DNA of 64,000 bases from Manihot esculenta (lineage: Eukaryota; Streptophyta; Magnoliopsida; Malpighiales; Euphorbiaceae), in assembly GCF_001659605.2 (NCBI RefSeq), contig NC_035165.2:11466445-11530444 (forward strand). The letters are read 5' to 3'. A program made the translations under genes and the position numbers. Each line of letters starts with the position of its first letter. The stretch's first letter is position 1. Under the pieces are notes generated by a model. That model searched no databases. It saw only the letters and a program-made list of their open reading frames with translations, and was not told where the DNA came from. Shown piece by piece: positions 12,031 through 23,880 of the stretch.

Positions 12031-13013
12031 CCTTCAGTGATCCAGCTGCGTCTTTGTCAGTCGAGCGTCAGCCAGAAGTGAGTAGAACTAAACTAATCTA
12101 TTGTTTTTAAAGTAATCAAACTTTTAAGCATATTCATGCATCATGAATACCATGTTATGTAATAGGTTGTTGCATTAGAATTCACGAATATGATGCATTG
12201 CATAATTTACTGTTGATGTGGATGGATATTGGATAACCCACTAGCCCTCGATATGATATGATATGAGATGATAAGGAAGTCCAGGTCGAGGCCCATTCTA
12301 CGCCCCTGGCACGATGTAAGAGAAAGTCCAGGTCGAGGCCCATTCTACACCCCTAGCACAGTTGGATATGTTATGTTATGTTTAAGAGGAAGTCTTGAGG
12401 AGCTCCGTCGAGGGCCGGGCATTATTTGGATATGTAGAGGGTTACTGGTGACAAGTCCATCCTTGATGTGTATTGTTTGTGTTGTGATGCATTTCATGAA
12501 AGTACATATTTGTTAAACTGTTTTTATGGTTCTGCTCACTAGGCTCTTATAGCTTACCCCTTTCCCCTAACCCCAGGTTTGCAGGGTCAAGTTTAGCTCG
12601 GAAAGTCGGCTGGAGGCGAGTATAGTTTATGTAATGGATAGTAGTGGACATGTAATATGTAATGGATAGATTTGTGCTTTGCCCTAGTTTATGTTTCTGT
12701 AAATCCCTTTGAACATGATTATTATGTAAAAGTTTTATAATGAGTTATGTTGATCCAAGCTTGATGTATATGATGTTGACCATACTAGAGCATTTGATGA
12801 GGGCTCTAGTGTGGGTTTTATGTTTATAGTTTATGAGGAATGCACATGTCGAGCTTGGTATATGAAAAGCTTAAAATTTTTATGAAAATGTATGTTCATG
12901 TGTGGGATTTTATCAGGTGCACAGGATGTATAGTAGGCTTGCTACGGGTTCCGGCGACCTTAAGTCGATCTGAATCCTAGCGCCGGTAGCAGTCCGGTTT
13001 TCGGATTGTTACA
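12031..13013 (+). repeat. 3' half of an older family LTR
   Basis: The segment is similar to the last approximately 1 kb of the copy C LTR. It has the GAGGTGAGTRGAAY start, two GGCCCATTCTACRCCCC repeats near 12290-12350, TTGCTACGGGTTCCGGCGACC, and an end in GATTGTTACA. It is clearly more divergent than the other copies. It directly abuts copy B, so copy B probably inserted into it. It may be the remainder of copy A's 3' LTR (inference). Confidence 0.75.
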
Positions 13014-13511
13014 AGTGATGACTTAAGGTTCCTCTTCCCGAGTCTCAATGAATATCATCGATCCTCTCCTCCTCTTGCTCGTCCTCGCCCTCCTCTTCTG
13101 GAAAGATGTCATCTATCCAAGCAAAATCCTCAGAAGAAAACTGCTTCACCAACTCCTTCCTAACCGAGTCTTGGCCCTCAACGAACATCTCTTCTCCCCA
13201 GGCCACCGTCTCTTGAAGCTTGGCCTCTAATTCAACAATTCTGTTGGAGGCAGCCCGATTCTCCTCTACCTGAGACTGCAGTTCCTGGACTTGGTGTTGA
13301 AGTATGGTCGTTTGATCCTCGATTACTTTTCCTCGATTTTCAAGGCATGACTTTGAAGTATTTTCCTGGTCCAAGTCCGTCAGGAGCTTGTCCATCGACT
13401 CTAGAGTCTCTTTCATAGTGCCCTCCACCTCCTCAACTCGATCTTTCAACCTCGAGCACTCCTCCTGTAGGAGTTTTTTGTCCATCTCCTATGCCCCAAC
13501 CTCTCGCCTCA
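13014..13511 (-). pseudogene. C-terminal coiled coil of a Transposase_28-like gene (fragment 4)
   Basis: A minus-strand frame runs 13485-13045. It is rich in Glu, Leu and Gln heptads, forming a coiled coil over about 115 residues, and ends in an acidic tail (EEEGEDEQEEE). Plant proteins annotated as 'putative gypsy type transposon' have this layout after their conserved N-terminal domain. The right edge is the TSD CCTCA of copy C, and the upstream coding sequence resumes at 23361 beyond copy C. Assignment rests on the other fragments, since a coiled coil alone is not diagnostic. Confidence 0.6.
13507..13511. repeat. Target site duplication CCTCA (left) of copy C
   Basis: CCTCA precedes TGTAATACC of the 5' LTR and is repeated at 23361-23365 right after the 3' LTR. 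Confidence 0.9.
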
Positions 13512-13869
13512 TGTAATACCCGGCTAGACTCCGGTATCGGAATTCCTACCGTCCGGTGGAATTTCGAATGTCGGGAACCTCTAGAAGGGTAAAAACATGT
13601 TTTTATAAAATATTTTCATGAATTTTAATGTTTTAAGTATGAAAATTAAATGAGTTTTTGCATGAAAAGTCCTTGGAGGAAAACCCAGGTTCGGCCGCCG
13701 AAAGTCAAGTTCGGCCACCGAACATGCATGCGTTTTGGAGGCACGTTAGGCCCCCGAAAGCATGAGTGAGGGAAGTCCAGGTTCGGCCGCCGAAAGTCAA
13801 GTTCGGCCGCCGAACATGGCATGCATGCGGAAGCACTTTCGGCCCCCGAACGTGGCCTGGCCAGCCACC

Positions 13870-13877
13870 TATAAAAG
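13870..13877 (+). promoter_or_regulatory. LTR promoter TATA box, copy C 5' LTR
   Basis: TATAAAAG sits in the U3 region of the LTR. It is conserved at 4361-4368 (copy A) and 21470-21477 (copy C 3' LTR). Transcription of the element would be expected to start about 30 bp downstream. Confidence 0.65.
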
Positions 13878-14965
13878 GGTCACTTAGCCGAAATGGGCGA
13901 GCTTTCTCCCATTTTCGGCCACAGCTAGCTTCCGACCTCCCTCTCCCCAGATCTTGTGTTCTTTCTCCAAATCTCCTCCATTTTTCTTGAGTTTTCACCT
14001 CACATTGCAAGTTTTGAGCATTTAAGACAAGTTTTGGAGCTTTGGGAACTCAGGAGCTCATTTGCTTGGATCTCCGAGTTTAGGTCGCCTCTCTCTCGAT
14101 CATCAAGAGGTAAGAGCCGATCTTAAGCTCATTGTATGTTTTAAGTAAGTTTTAAGTTGTTTTATGGGGTAGAATGGCATGTTTAGGGTTGTATGAGTTT
14201 TTGAGCAAATGTTATGTTTTTGAACAATGTGGCATGTTTGAAGTGTTGTAGTTGGGGTATTTGATAGTTTGAGACCCCTAGGTGTGATGTATGATATGTA
14301 TGCATGTTTTAGAACAAGTTTATGCATGATTTGAGGTTTTGGGAGGCAAGAGGTTCATTTGAGCCAAGTTTCTGCCCATTTGGGAGAAAACAGGTTCGGC
14401 AGCCGAAGGAACTTTCGGCCGCCGAACCCCCTTGTGGAGGCAGCATTCGGCTGCCGAAGCTTGCCCCCGAAAAGAGACTTTCGTCTCTGTCTGGGACTTT
14501 CGGCCGCCGAAGGTGCCGTCGAAAGTGCCTGACTTTCGGCTCTGGAGGGACTTTTGGCCGCCGAAGGTGCCGCCGAACCTGCCCTGTCCAGCCTTCCTTT
14601 GCATGTTTTTGCATGATTGTTTTGAGGTATTTTAGGGGGTTTTTGGGGGATGTTTTAGAGTTATGTTCATGTATGTTTGGTCCCTCATTTGAGTCCACCT
14701 GTGTAGGTTCGGACCCGAGGAACCGAGGACCCTAGCAGTGAGTCAGTCACTTCAGAGTCAGTAGAGCTTCAGCCAGAGGTGAGTGGAATAACTCTTATGC
14801 TTTTTAATAAATAAATCAGTTTTAACATGATTCACGCATCATGAATGCCATGAGATAATAAGGTGTTGCATTAGACTCACGAATATGTTGCATTGCATAC
14901 TATGTTTGATGATGCGGATGGATGTTGAATGATCCATTAGTCCCCCTATGCTATGATGATGATGA

Positions 14966-15123
14966 TACGGTACGGAAGACCAGTGAGGCCCATTCTACGC
15001 CCCTGGCACTATGTAAGAGAAAGACCAGTGAGGCCCATTCTATGCCCCTGGCACAGTTGGACCATGTTATGTTATGTTATGTAAGAGAAAGACCAGTGAG
15101 GCCCATTCTACGCCCCTGGCACA
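14966..15123 (+). repeat. Three short tandem repeats inside the LTR
   Basis: Three copies of a unit containing GACCAGTGAGGCCCATTCTA followed by CGCCCCTGGCAC are separated by GTAAGAGAAA linkers. The same array is in the 3' LTR at 22566-22723 and, with fewer or altered units, in all other family LTRs here. Confidence 0.8.
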
Positions 15124-15763
15124 ATTGGTCCATGTAGGGGACTATTGGTGACAAATTCATCCTTGATGTGATTAGCTGTGTTGTGATGCATTCCATGTTA
15201 TCATATGTTTTAAATTGTTTTATTATTCTGCTCACTGGGCTTTGTAGCTCACCCCTCTCCCCTAACCCCAGATGTGCAGGTACAGGGTAGACCAGGAGGT
15301 TAGCCAGAGTTTTGAAGTATGTTTATGTAATAGTTAGATTGTGGACATGACAATTGTACTATGATGTAATGTAAGAGATTACAGTATGTTATGTAATGAG
15401 GTATATTGAGGTTATAGTTGTGCTTGACCCTATGAGTATTGTAATCCCTTGTTGATACATGATCTTAATGTCTATTGATGTTTATGTTTAACCAACTCAA
15501 CTTATGATGTATCGCCCATTGGGGCATTGATGAGATCCCACTGAGGGGTCAAGTTTATGATTATGTTAGTGCATGCACAAGTTGAGTTTGGTGTATGAGG
15601 AATGATTGAAAGAAAAGTTTTAATTTTTATGTATGATTGTTGATCATGTATGGGATTGAACAGGTTTACAGGTTCTATGTCAGGCTTGCTACGGGTCCCG
15701 GCGGCCTTAAGTCGATCTGGATCCTAGCACCGGTAGCGGTCCGATTTTCGGGTCGTTACAGAA

Positions 15764-15776
15764 TGGTATCAGAGCC
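15764..15776 (+). other. Primer-binding site of copy C
   Basis: TGGTATCAGAGCC lies three bases after the 5' LTR and complements the 3' end of plant initiator-Met tRNA. Confidence 0.92.
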
Positions 15777-16031
15777 CTAGGTTCATATGGTCGAACCTAG
15801 AGTGTCGGGCTCATAGATGTCATAGAAGGTCAAGCACAATAGGAAGATCATGTCCACTAGGATAGGATGTGGAGTCCTGTCTTGCATGATAATGTGAAAT
15901 GCCATGACTTTATGCATGTGCATTAATGATATGCTATGCTATGTGATGTTTGTGATGAGGGTTCATGTGTGCCCACATGAACCATATGATGCTAATGCTT
16001 GCTTGATGTGTGCTGTTTTTCAGAAAATAGG

Positions 16032-19000
16032 ATGAGAGGAACTCGTCGATCTGCACGATTGACTGGAGTGCCACCTGAGGATGAGGGCATGAGCGCCCAT
16101 CCTCCAGCATTGCCTAGGGCAATGTCTAGCAGGTCCAACAGGGATAGAGCAGTGAGAGACCCTAGAAGGTCTTTGGATCTGGGTAGAAGCAGATCAGTAA
16201 GAGGAACAGTTCAGGGAGGAGTGTCAGAGGACATGGGGGATGATATGGATGTAGAGCAGAGGAGGGATGGCAGTTTGGGAGTTAGTATGTCAGAAGAGGG
16301 AATGGGAGAGTCCCAAGGAGGCACTCAGGCCTCGGGATTTGTTCAGCCACCCCACTACCCACACTTCTCACAACACCCCGGGTATTCGATGGGAGGCACA
16401 TCGGATTAACATAGCTTCAGTCCTTATCCCACACAGATGCCATACCCACCCTACTACCCACCATACTCACAGTACCCAATGTATCCACCCCCACCTTACT
16501 ATCCAAATCCAGAAAACCCTACCACAGAAAATGTTGCCCCACCTCCACCACCTACAGAACCAGCAGCCCCAGTTACTCAACCTTCTAGACCTAGCTCAGC
16601 CAGTGGGAGCAAGGTCAAAATGACCGACTACATGAAGTTGGGTGCTCCTCAGTATGAAAAAGGAGATGACCCGTTTGTGTACCTTGAGAGGGTGAAAGTG
16701 ATCACTGATGAGATTGGGGCAGATGATAGTAGAGCCATTCAGATGGCCGGGTTCACACTCAAATGCAAGAAGGCCCGTGAGTGGTTTAAGAATTATGTGA
16801 ACCCCAGAGTAGACAGCATGTCTTGGGAAGAGTTTGCAAACGAGTTTGCCGATTGGGCCTTCCCAGATAGTTCAAGGGAGCTGAAGATGATAGAGTTTGA
16901 GCAGTTGAGGCAGACCGATGAGATGAGTGTAGAAGAGTTCACAAACAAATTCTTGGAGCTGTTGCCATTTGCAGGGCAAAACCTTGACACGGATCAGAAG
17001 AAGTCAAGGAGATATATCATGAAACTCCACTCCAGATATTCCTCCTTGATCCAGTCAGCAGATAGGGAGAGCTTCCATGCCATAGTGGATATGGCCCGGA
17101 AAATGGAGGCCAGTGCCATCGTTCAGGGAACAGTTAAACAGTCAGTGGCACAGCCTTCTGGTTCTAAGACCCCAGGCTCTTCTTCTTTTAGTGCAGCAGC
17201 TTCAGGCAGCAAGAGGTGGAGCAGTACCACCAAGAAGCAGAAGAAGAACAAGTTTTGGAACAAGGTTAAGTCCAGTCTGGGATTAGGGGGCGGCTCAAGC
17301 TCTGGTGCTGATAATGCAGTTTGTGCAAAGTGTGGTAGGCTACACAGGGGAGTTTGTCGGGCTGGGACAGCAGCCTGCTTCAGATGCGGGCAAGAGGGAC
17401 ACCTGGCTCGGGAGTGTCCTAGGGCAGCTTTTGGAGTACAGTCTCAGCAGACAGCTTCTGGTAGTGTGGCTCAGCCAGCAGCTCTAGCCATGACTCAGGC
17501 CAGTGGCAGAGGGAGAGGGGCAACCTCTTCTTCAGCGGGTTTCAGAGGTGAAGATCCATCAGCTCCAGCACGGATCTTCACAATGACTCAGCAGGAGGCA
17601 GATGCATCTAACACCGTGGTGGCAGGTAACTTAGTCATTGGTTGTTCAGATGTGTATGCCTTGATGGACCCTGGTGCATCTCATTCTTTTATTGCTCTGA
17701 GAGCCGTTCAGAGGTTGGGGTTGATGATCTCTGAGTTAGAGTGTCCTCTCTGGGTCAGTGGACCCAAGTGTGATCCATCAGTGGCAGAGTTAGTCTGCCA
17801 GTGCAGTCCAGTCTTTGTTGAGGGAAGATGCCTTTCCGCCAACCTTGTGGTTCTAGATTTGACAGATTTTGACATCATTCTAGGGATGGATTGGTTATCT
17901 ACCCATGGTGCTACCTTGGACTGCAGGGACAAGGTAGTCAGGTTCAGAGGTCAGGATGGGTCTGAGATTGTCTTCAGAGGAGACAGGAGGGGTACACCTA
18001 GAGGTCTGATATCAGCTCTTCAGGCTCGTAGGTTGCTCAGGAGGGGATGTCAGGGGTATTTGGCTCATGTGAGAGAGCTTAGCAGTCAGGTTAGAGAACC
18101 CGCCTCAGTGCCAGTGGTTAGAGAGTTTTTAGATGTGTTCCCAGACGAACTACCAGGTTTACCACCTGCTAGGGAGATAGAGTTCGAGATAGAATTGATG
18201 CCTAGAACTCGACCGATCTCTATCCCTCCCTACAGGATGGCTCCAGCCGAGTTGAAAGAGTTGAAGGAGCAGTTACAGGAGCTGGTAGACAAGGGCTTCA
18301 TCCGACCGAGTACCTCACCCTGGGGTGCTCCAGTCTTGTTTGTGAGAAAGAAGGATGGATCCCTTAGACTTTGTATCGACTACAGGCAGTTGAACAAAGT
18401 CACTACTAAGAACAAGTACCCATTGCCAAGGATCGATGATCTATTCGACCAGCTAGCAGGAGCGGGTTGTTTCTCCAAAATAGATCTGAGATCGGGGTAC
18501 CATCAGTTGAGGATCAGGGAAGAGGATGTGCCAAAGACAGCTTTCAGGACCAGATATGGGCATTTTGAGTTCCTTGTAATGCCGTTCGGGTTAACCAACG
18601 CCCCTGCAGCATTCATGGATCTCATGAACAGAGTGTTTAGCCAATACCTGGATCACTTTGTTATTGTCTTCATAGATGATATCTTAGTGTATTCCAGGAA
18701 TGCAGAGGAGCATGCCCATCATCTGAGGTTGGTTCTGCAGACCTTGAGGGAACATGGCTTGTATGCCAAGTTCTCCAAGTGTGAGTTCTGGCTGAGGAGC
18801 ATTTCGTTCTTGGGGCATGTAGTGTCAGAGAATGGGATTGAGGTGGACCCCAAGAAGATAGAAACTATGGCTAACTGGCCTAGACCCACTTCAGTGACAG
18901 AGATCAGGAGTTTCTTGGGTTTGGCAGGTTACTACAGGAGGTTCGTTCAGGACTTCTCGAAAATAGCAGCTCCTCTGACCAGACTAACCAGGAAGAATCA

Positions 19001-21011
19001 TAAGTTTCTATGGACCGATCAGTGCGAAGAGAGTTTTGAAGAGCTTAAGAAGAGGTTGACTTCAGCACCAGTTTTAGCTCTGCCGTCTAGTGATGAGGAC
19101 TTTACAGTCTTTTGTGATGCGTCCCGTGTGGGACTGGGTTGTGTACTAATGCAGAATGAGAGGGTGATTGCTTATGCTTCTAGGCAGCTGAAGAAGCATG
19201 AGTTGAATTACCCCACACATGACCTTGAGATGGCAGCAGTAATCTTTGCACTCAAGATGTGGAGGCACTACCTCTATGGGGTAAAATGTGAGATTTTTAC
19301 AGATCATAAGAGCCTGCAGTACATCCTGAGTCAAAGAGATTTGAATTTGAGACAGAGGAGATGGGTAGAGCTGCTGAGTGACTATGATTGTAAGATTCAG
19401 TATCATCCGGGTAAGGCGAATGTAGTGGCAGACGCCCTAAGCCGGAAGTCACTAGGCAGTCTATCCCACATCACGGCAGAGAGGAGACCAGTGGTGAAGG
19501 AGTTTTACAAGCTCATTGAGGAAGGTCTACAGTTGGAGTTGTCTGGTACCGGTGCTTTAGTAGCCCAGATGAGAGTGACACCTGTGTTTCTGGAGCAAGT
19601 GGCTCAGAAACAGCATGAGGATCCAGAGTTAGTGAAGATTGCCAGGACTGTTCAGTCAGGCAAAGACAGTGAGTTCAGATTTGACAGTAAGGGGATCCTC
19701 CGCTATGGGAGTCGACTGTGTGTACCAGATGACATAGGGCTAAAAGGAGACATTATGAGAGAGGCTCATAATGCAAGATACAACGTTCACCCCGGAGCCA
19801 CCAAGATGTATCAAGATCTGAAAAAGGTTTATTGGTGGCCAGCTATGAAGAGAGAAGTGGCACAGTTTGTGTCAGCCTGCGAAGTGTGTCAGAGGGTGAA
19901 GCTGGAACATCAGAAGCCGGCTGGAATGCTTAACCCGCTATCTATTCCAGAATGGAAATGGGAGAATATAGCTATGGACTTCGTAGTGGGGTTACCGGCG
20001 ACGTCCAACAGATTGGACTCCATATGGGTGATTGTGGACAGACTCACCAAATCTGCTCACTTCATCCCTGTCAGGAGTGGCTATTCTGTGGACAAGTTGG
20101 CGCAGGTGTATGTTGATGAGATTGTCAGACTGCATGGGGTTCCTGTTTCTATAGTGTCAGATAGAGGGCCCCAGTTCACCTCCAGGTTTTGGCGGAGTCT
20201 GCAGAATGCCATGGGTACTAGATTGGATTTCAGTACTGCCTTCCACCCCCAGACGGACGGACAATCCGAAAGGACCATCCAGACTATCGAGGATATGCTC
20301 AGAATGTGTGTGCTAGACTTTGGCGGTTCTTGGAGGCAGCATCTACCTTTGGTGGAGTTTGCCTACAATAACAGCCATCATGCTAGCATCGGGATGGCTC
20401 CATATGAAGCTTTGTATGGAAGGAAGTGCAGGTCACCTGTTTGCTGGGAAGAAGTTGGAGAAAAGGCCTTGGCAGGGCCTGAGCTAGTAGAGATTACCAG
20501 CAGGGTGGTACCCATAATCAGGGAGAGAATCAAGACTGCTGCAAGCAGACAGAAGAGTTATGCAGACATCCGCAGGCGGCAAGTAGAGTTTCAGGAGGGG
20601 GATCTGGTATTGCTCAAGGTGTCTCCAATGAAAGGAGTGGTTCAGTTCGGGAAGAAAGGTAAGCTGGCTCCACGGTACATCGGACCCTTCGAAGTCTTGC
20701 AAAAGATTGGGAATGTATCGTACAAGCTGGATTTACCTGCTTCAATGGCAAGAATCCATCCGGTTTTCCATGTTTCTATGTTGAGGAAATTTGTGTCAGA
20801 TCCGGGCAAGGTTCTTAGTGAGCCTGATGTGGAGATCCAAGAGAATCTCACTTATGTTGAACAGCCAGTACGGATCCTAGACACCCAGATCAGGAAGTTG
20901 AGGAACAAGGAAATCCCGATGGTAAAAGTCCTTTGGAACCACCACAATTTGGAAGAATGTACTTGGGAGACACGGGAGTCCATGCTCCAGCAATATCCCC
21001 ATCTCTTTTAA
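16032..21011 (+). pseudogene. gag-pol of copy C, complete but for one stop codon
   Basis: The frame of 1,660 codons begins at ATG 16032 (MRGTRRSARLTG) and ends at TAA 21009-21011. The only interruption is TAA at 16407-16409 (codon 126). Copy B reads TAC (Tyr) at the same place, so this looks like a point mutation; the reading frame continues unchanged. Order: Pro/Tyr-rich gag N-terminus; gag domain ([15 protein letters not shown]); intact zinc knuckle ([14 protein letters not shown]); protease (DPGASHSF); reverse transcriptase ([13 protein letters not shown] at about 18668); RNase H; integrase ([29 protein letters not shown]); chromodomain-like tail. An ATG after the stop (16437) opens a 1,524-residue product lacking the first gag residues. 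Whether that is made is unknown. Confidence 0.92.
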
Positions 21012-21098
21012 GGTTAGATCTTTATGTGTTTATGTATGTATGTTATGTTGTTCGCTATGCGTGTGCTAGTTGAGGAACATTCGGGGACGAATGTTCTT

Positions 21099-21111
21099 AA
21101 GGGGGGGAGAA
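21099..21111 (+). other. Polypurine tract of copy C
   Basis: AAGGGGGGGAGAA is directly followed by TGTAATACC of the 3' LTR. Confidence 0.88.
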
Positions 21112-23360
21112 TGTAATACCCGGCTAGACTCCGGTATCGGAATTCCTACCGTCCGGTGGAATTTCGGATGTCGGGAACCTCTAGAAAGGTAAAAACATGT
21201 TTTTATAAAATATTTTCATGAATTTTAATGTTTTAAGTATGAAAATTAAATGAGTTTTTGCATGAAAAGTCCTTGGAGGAAAACCCAGGTTCGGCCGCCG
21301 AAAGTCAAGTTCGACCGCCGAACATGCATGCGTTTTGGAGGCACGTTAGGCCCTCGAAAGCATGAGTGAGGGAAGTCCAGGTTTGGCCGCCGAAAGTCAA
21401 GTTCGGCCGCCGAACATGGCATGCATGCGGAAGCACTTTCGGCCCCCGAACGTGGCCTGGCCAGCCACCTATAAAAGGGTCACTTAGCCGAAATGGGCGA
21501 GCTTTCTCCTATTTTCGGCCACAGCTAGCTTTCGACCTCCCTCTCCCCAGATCTTGTGTTCTTTCTCCAAATCTCCTCCATTTTTCTTGAGTTTTCACCT
21601 CACATTGCAAGTTTTGAGCATTTAAGACAAGTTTTGGAGCTTTGGGAACTCAGGAGCTCATTTGCTTGGATCTCCAAGTTTAGGTCGCCTCTCTCTCGAT
21701 CATCAAGAGGTAAGAGCCGATCTTAAGCTCATTGTATGTTTTAAGTAAGTTTTAAGTTGTTTTATGGGGTAGAATGGCATGTTTAGGGTTGTATGAGTTT
21801 TTGAGCAAATGTTATGTTTTTGAACAATGTGGCATGTTTGAAGTGTTGTAGTTGGGGTATTTGATAGTTTGAGACCCCTAGGTGTGATGTATGATATGTA
21901 TGCATGTTTTAGAACAAGTTTATGCATGATTTGAGGTTTTGGGAGGCAAGAGGTTCATTTGAGCCAAGTTTCTGCCCATTTGAGAGAAACCAGGTTCGGC
22001 AGCCGAAGGAACTTTCGGCCGCCGAACCCCCTTGTGGAGGCAGCATTCGGCTGCCGAAGCTTGCCCCCGAAAAGAGACTTTCGTCTCTATCTGGGACTTT
22101 CGGCCGCCGAAGGTGCCGCCGAAAGTGCCTGACTTTCGGCTCTGGAGGGACTTTCGGCCGCCGAAGGTGCCGCCGAACCTGCCCTGTCCAGCCTTCCTTT
22201 GCATGTTTTTGCATGATTGTTTTGAGGTATTTTAGGGGGTTTTTGGGGGATGTTTTAGAGTTATGTTCATGTATGTTTGGTCCCTCATTTGAGTCCACCT
22301 GTGTAGGTTCGGACCCCAGGAACCGAGGACCCCAGCAGTGAGTCAGTCACTTCAGAGTCAGTAGAGCTTCAGCCAGAGGTGAGTGGAATAACTCTTATGC
22401 TTTTTAATAAATAAATCAGTTTTAGCATGATTCACGCATCATGAATGCCATGAGATAATAGGGTGTTGCATTAGACTCACGAATATGTTGCATTGCATAC
22501 TATGTTTGATGATGCGGATGGATGTTGAATGATCCATTAGTCCCCCTATGCTATGATGATGATGATACGGTACGGAAGACCAGTGAGGCCCATTCTACGC
22601 CCCTGGCACTATGTAAGAGAAAGACCAGTGAGGCCCATTCTACGCCCCTAGCACAGTTGGACCATGTTATGTTATGTTATGTAAGAGAAAGACCAGTGAG
22701 GCCCATTCTACGCCCCTGGCACAGTTGGTCCATGTAGGGGACTATTGGTGACAAATTCATCCTTGATGTGATTAGCTGTGTTGTGATGCATTCCATGTTA
22801 TCATATGTTTTAAATTGTTTTATTATTCTGCTCACTGGGCTTTGTAGCTCACCCCTCTCCCCTAACCCCAGATGTGCAAGTACAGGGTAGACCAGGAGGT
22901 TAGCCAGAGTTTTGAAGTATGTTTATGTAATAGTTAGATTGTGGACATGACAATTGTACTATGATGTAATGTAAGAGATTACAGTATGTTATGTAATGAG
23001 GTATATTGAGGTTATAGTTGTGCTTGACCCTATGAGTATTGTAATCCCTTGTTGATACATGATCTTAATGTCTATTGATGTTTATGTTTAACCAACTCAA
23101 CTTATGATGTATCGCCCATTGGGGCATTGATGAGATCCCACTGAGGGGTCAAGTTTATGATTATGTTAGTGCATGCACAGGTTGAGTTTGGTGTATGAGG
23201 AATGATTGAAAGAAAAGTTTTAATTTTTATGTATGATTGTTGATCATGTATGGGATTGAACAGGTTTACAGGTTCTATGTCAGGCTTGCTACGGGTCCCG
23301 GCGGCCTTAAGCCGATCTGGATCCTAGTGCCGGTAGCGGTCCGATTTTCGGGTCGTTACA
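21112..23360 (+). repeat. 3' LTR of copy C
   Basis: This copy is 2,249 bp, equal in length to the 5' LTR, and ends GGTCGTTACA before CCTCA. It has a TATA box at 21470-21477 and palindromic clusters at 21287-21453 and 21990-22182. The differences from the 5' LTR are mostly C/T and G/A changes. Confidence 0.95.
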
Positions 23361-23880
23361 CCTCAAGCCTTATCTCGCTCCTTAGCTATGTATGAGCACA
23401 GAGCGCTCTACATCACGAAGTGGCTGATGTTATCATAGAGATCATTTATCTTGGCAACATTCAAATGATGACGATCTCTAGGCTACAGGGCATTCTTAGC
23501 TATTAGGACAGACAACCGGGGCTCCTCGAGAAGAGAGGTTGTTTGGGTCAGTGCCAATGCCAATTTTTGGCTTAGGCAGGAGCTGCTTCAGGTTTTCCCC
23601 TCGTGAAAGACTCGAGTTGAGCAAGAGTCGATTCTTCAGTCGCAGGAGGGGGAGGACGAGGAGGAAGCAAGATGATTTTCTCAGTGTGACGAGCACGCTT
23701 GGGTGGAGGCGTGGACATTCCAACAACAGCTTTGCCCTTACAGGCAGCATGTGCTGCTTCAGCAAACTTATTCTTTTTTCTAGTCATATCTGCATAGAGC
23801 AAAAGGTGAGTAAATAAGGCAGTTTGAAGAACAAAAGAAGTCAGAAAGAAAAATACCTTGCTCGATAGCTAGGGAGGAGT
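23361..23880 (-). pseudogene. Transposase_28-like gene, middle (fragment 3)
   Basis: The minus-strand frame over 23802-23572 reads MTRKKNKFAEAAHAACKGKA and continues into a Pro/Lys/Arg-rich stretch (PPPKRARHTEK). This basic, proline-rich linker is typical between the conserved N-terminal domain and the coiled coil in this protein class. It is bounded on the right by a TRIM and on the left by copy C (TSD CCTCA at 23361-23365). There is no continuous frame to the next fragment, so the gene is dead. Confidence 0.55.

Larger units (their letters stand above)
13512..15760 (+). repeat. 5' LTR of copy C
   Basis: The LTR runs from TGTAATACCC to GGTCGTTACA, 2,249 bp. It has a TATAAAAG box at 13870-13877, giving a U3 of roughly 390 bp and a very long R-U5. 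Two clusters of GC-rich palindromic modules (13687-13853 and 14390-14582) flank the predicted promoter. Three copies of GACCAGTGAGGCCCATTCTA occur at about 14977-15115. The short ORFs in this LTR are translations of these repeats. Confidence 0.95.
13512..23360 (+). mobile_element. Structurally complete Ty3/gypsy chromovirus, copy C
   Basis: This is a 9,849-bp element with both LTRs (2,249 bp each), a primer-binding site, gag-pol, a polypurine tract and a perfect 5-bp target duplication. The LTRs differ at about 26 positions by eye (near 1.2%), nearly all transitions, so it is a fairly recent insertion. The single coding defect I see is one stop codon in gag. The clade is chromovirus, Tekay/Del-like, from the C-terminal chromodomain-like tail (inference). 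Confidence 0.95.

Noticed and set aside
13048..13230. Plus-strand leucine-rich ORF resembling a membrane peptide
   Set aside because: Antisense of a Glu/Lys-rich coiled coil, which always mimics a hydrophobic peptide on the other strand.
14309..14735. Overlapping Arg/Pro-rich ORFs on both strands inside LTRs (also at 10941-11271, 21909-22341, 26129-26540 and 51708-52124)
   Set aside because: They arise from the GC-rich palindromic modules and shift frame between LTR copies; not conserved as protein.
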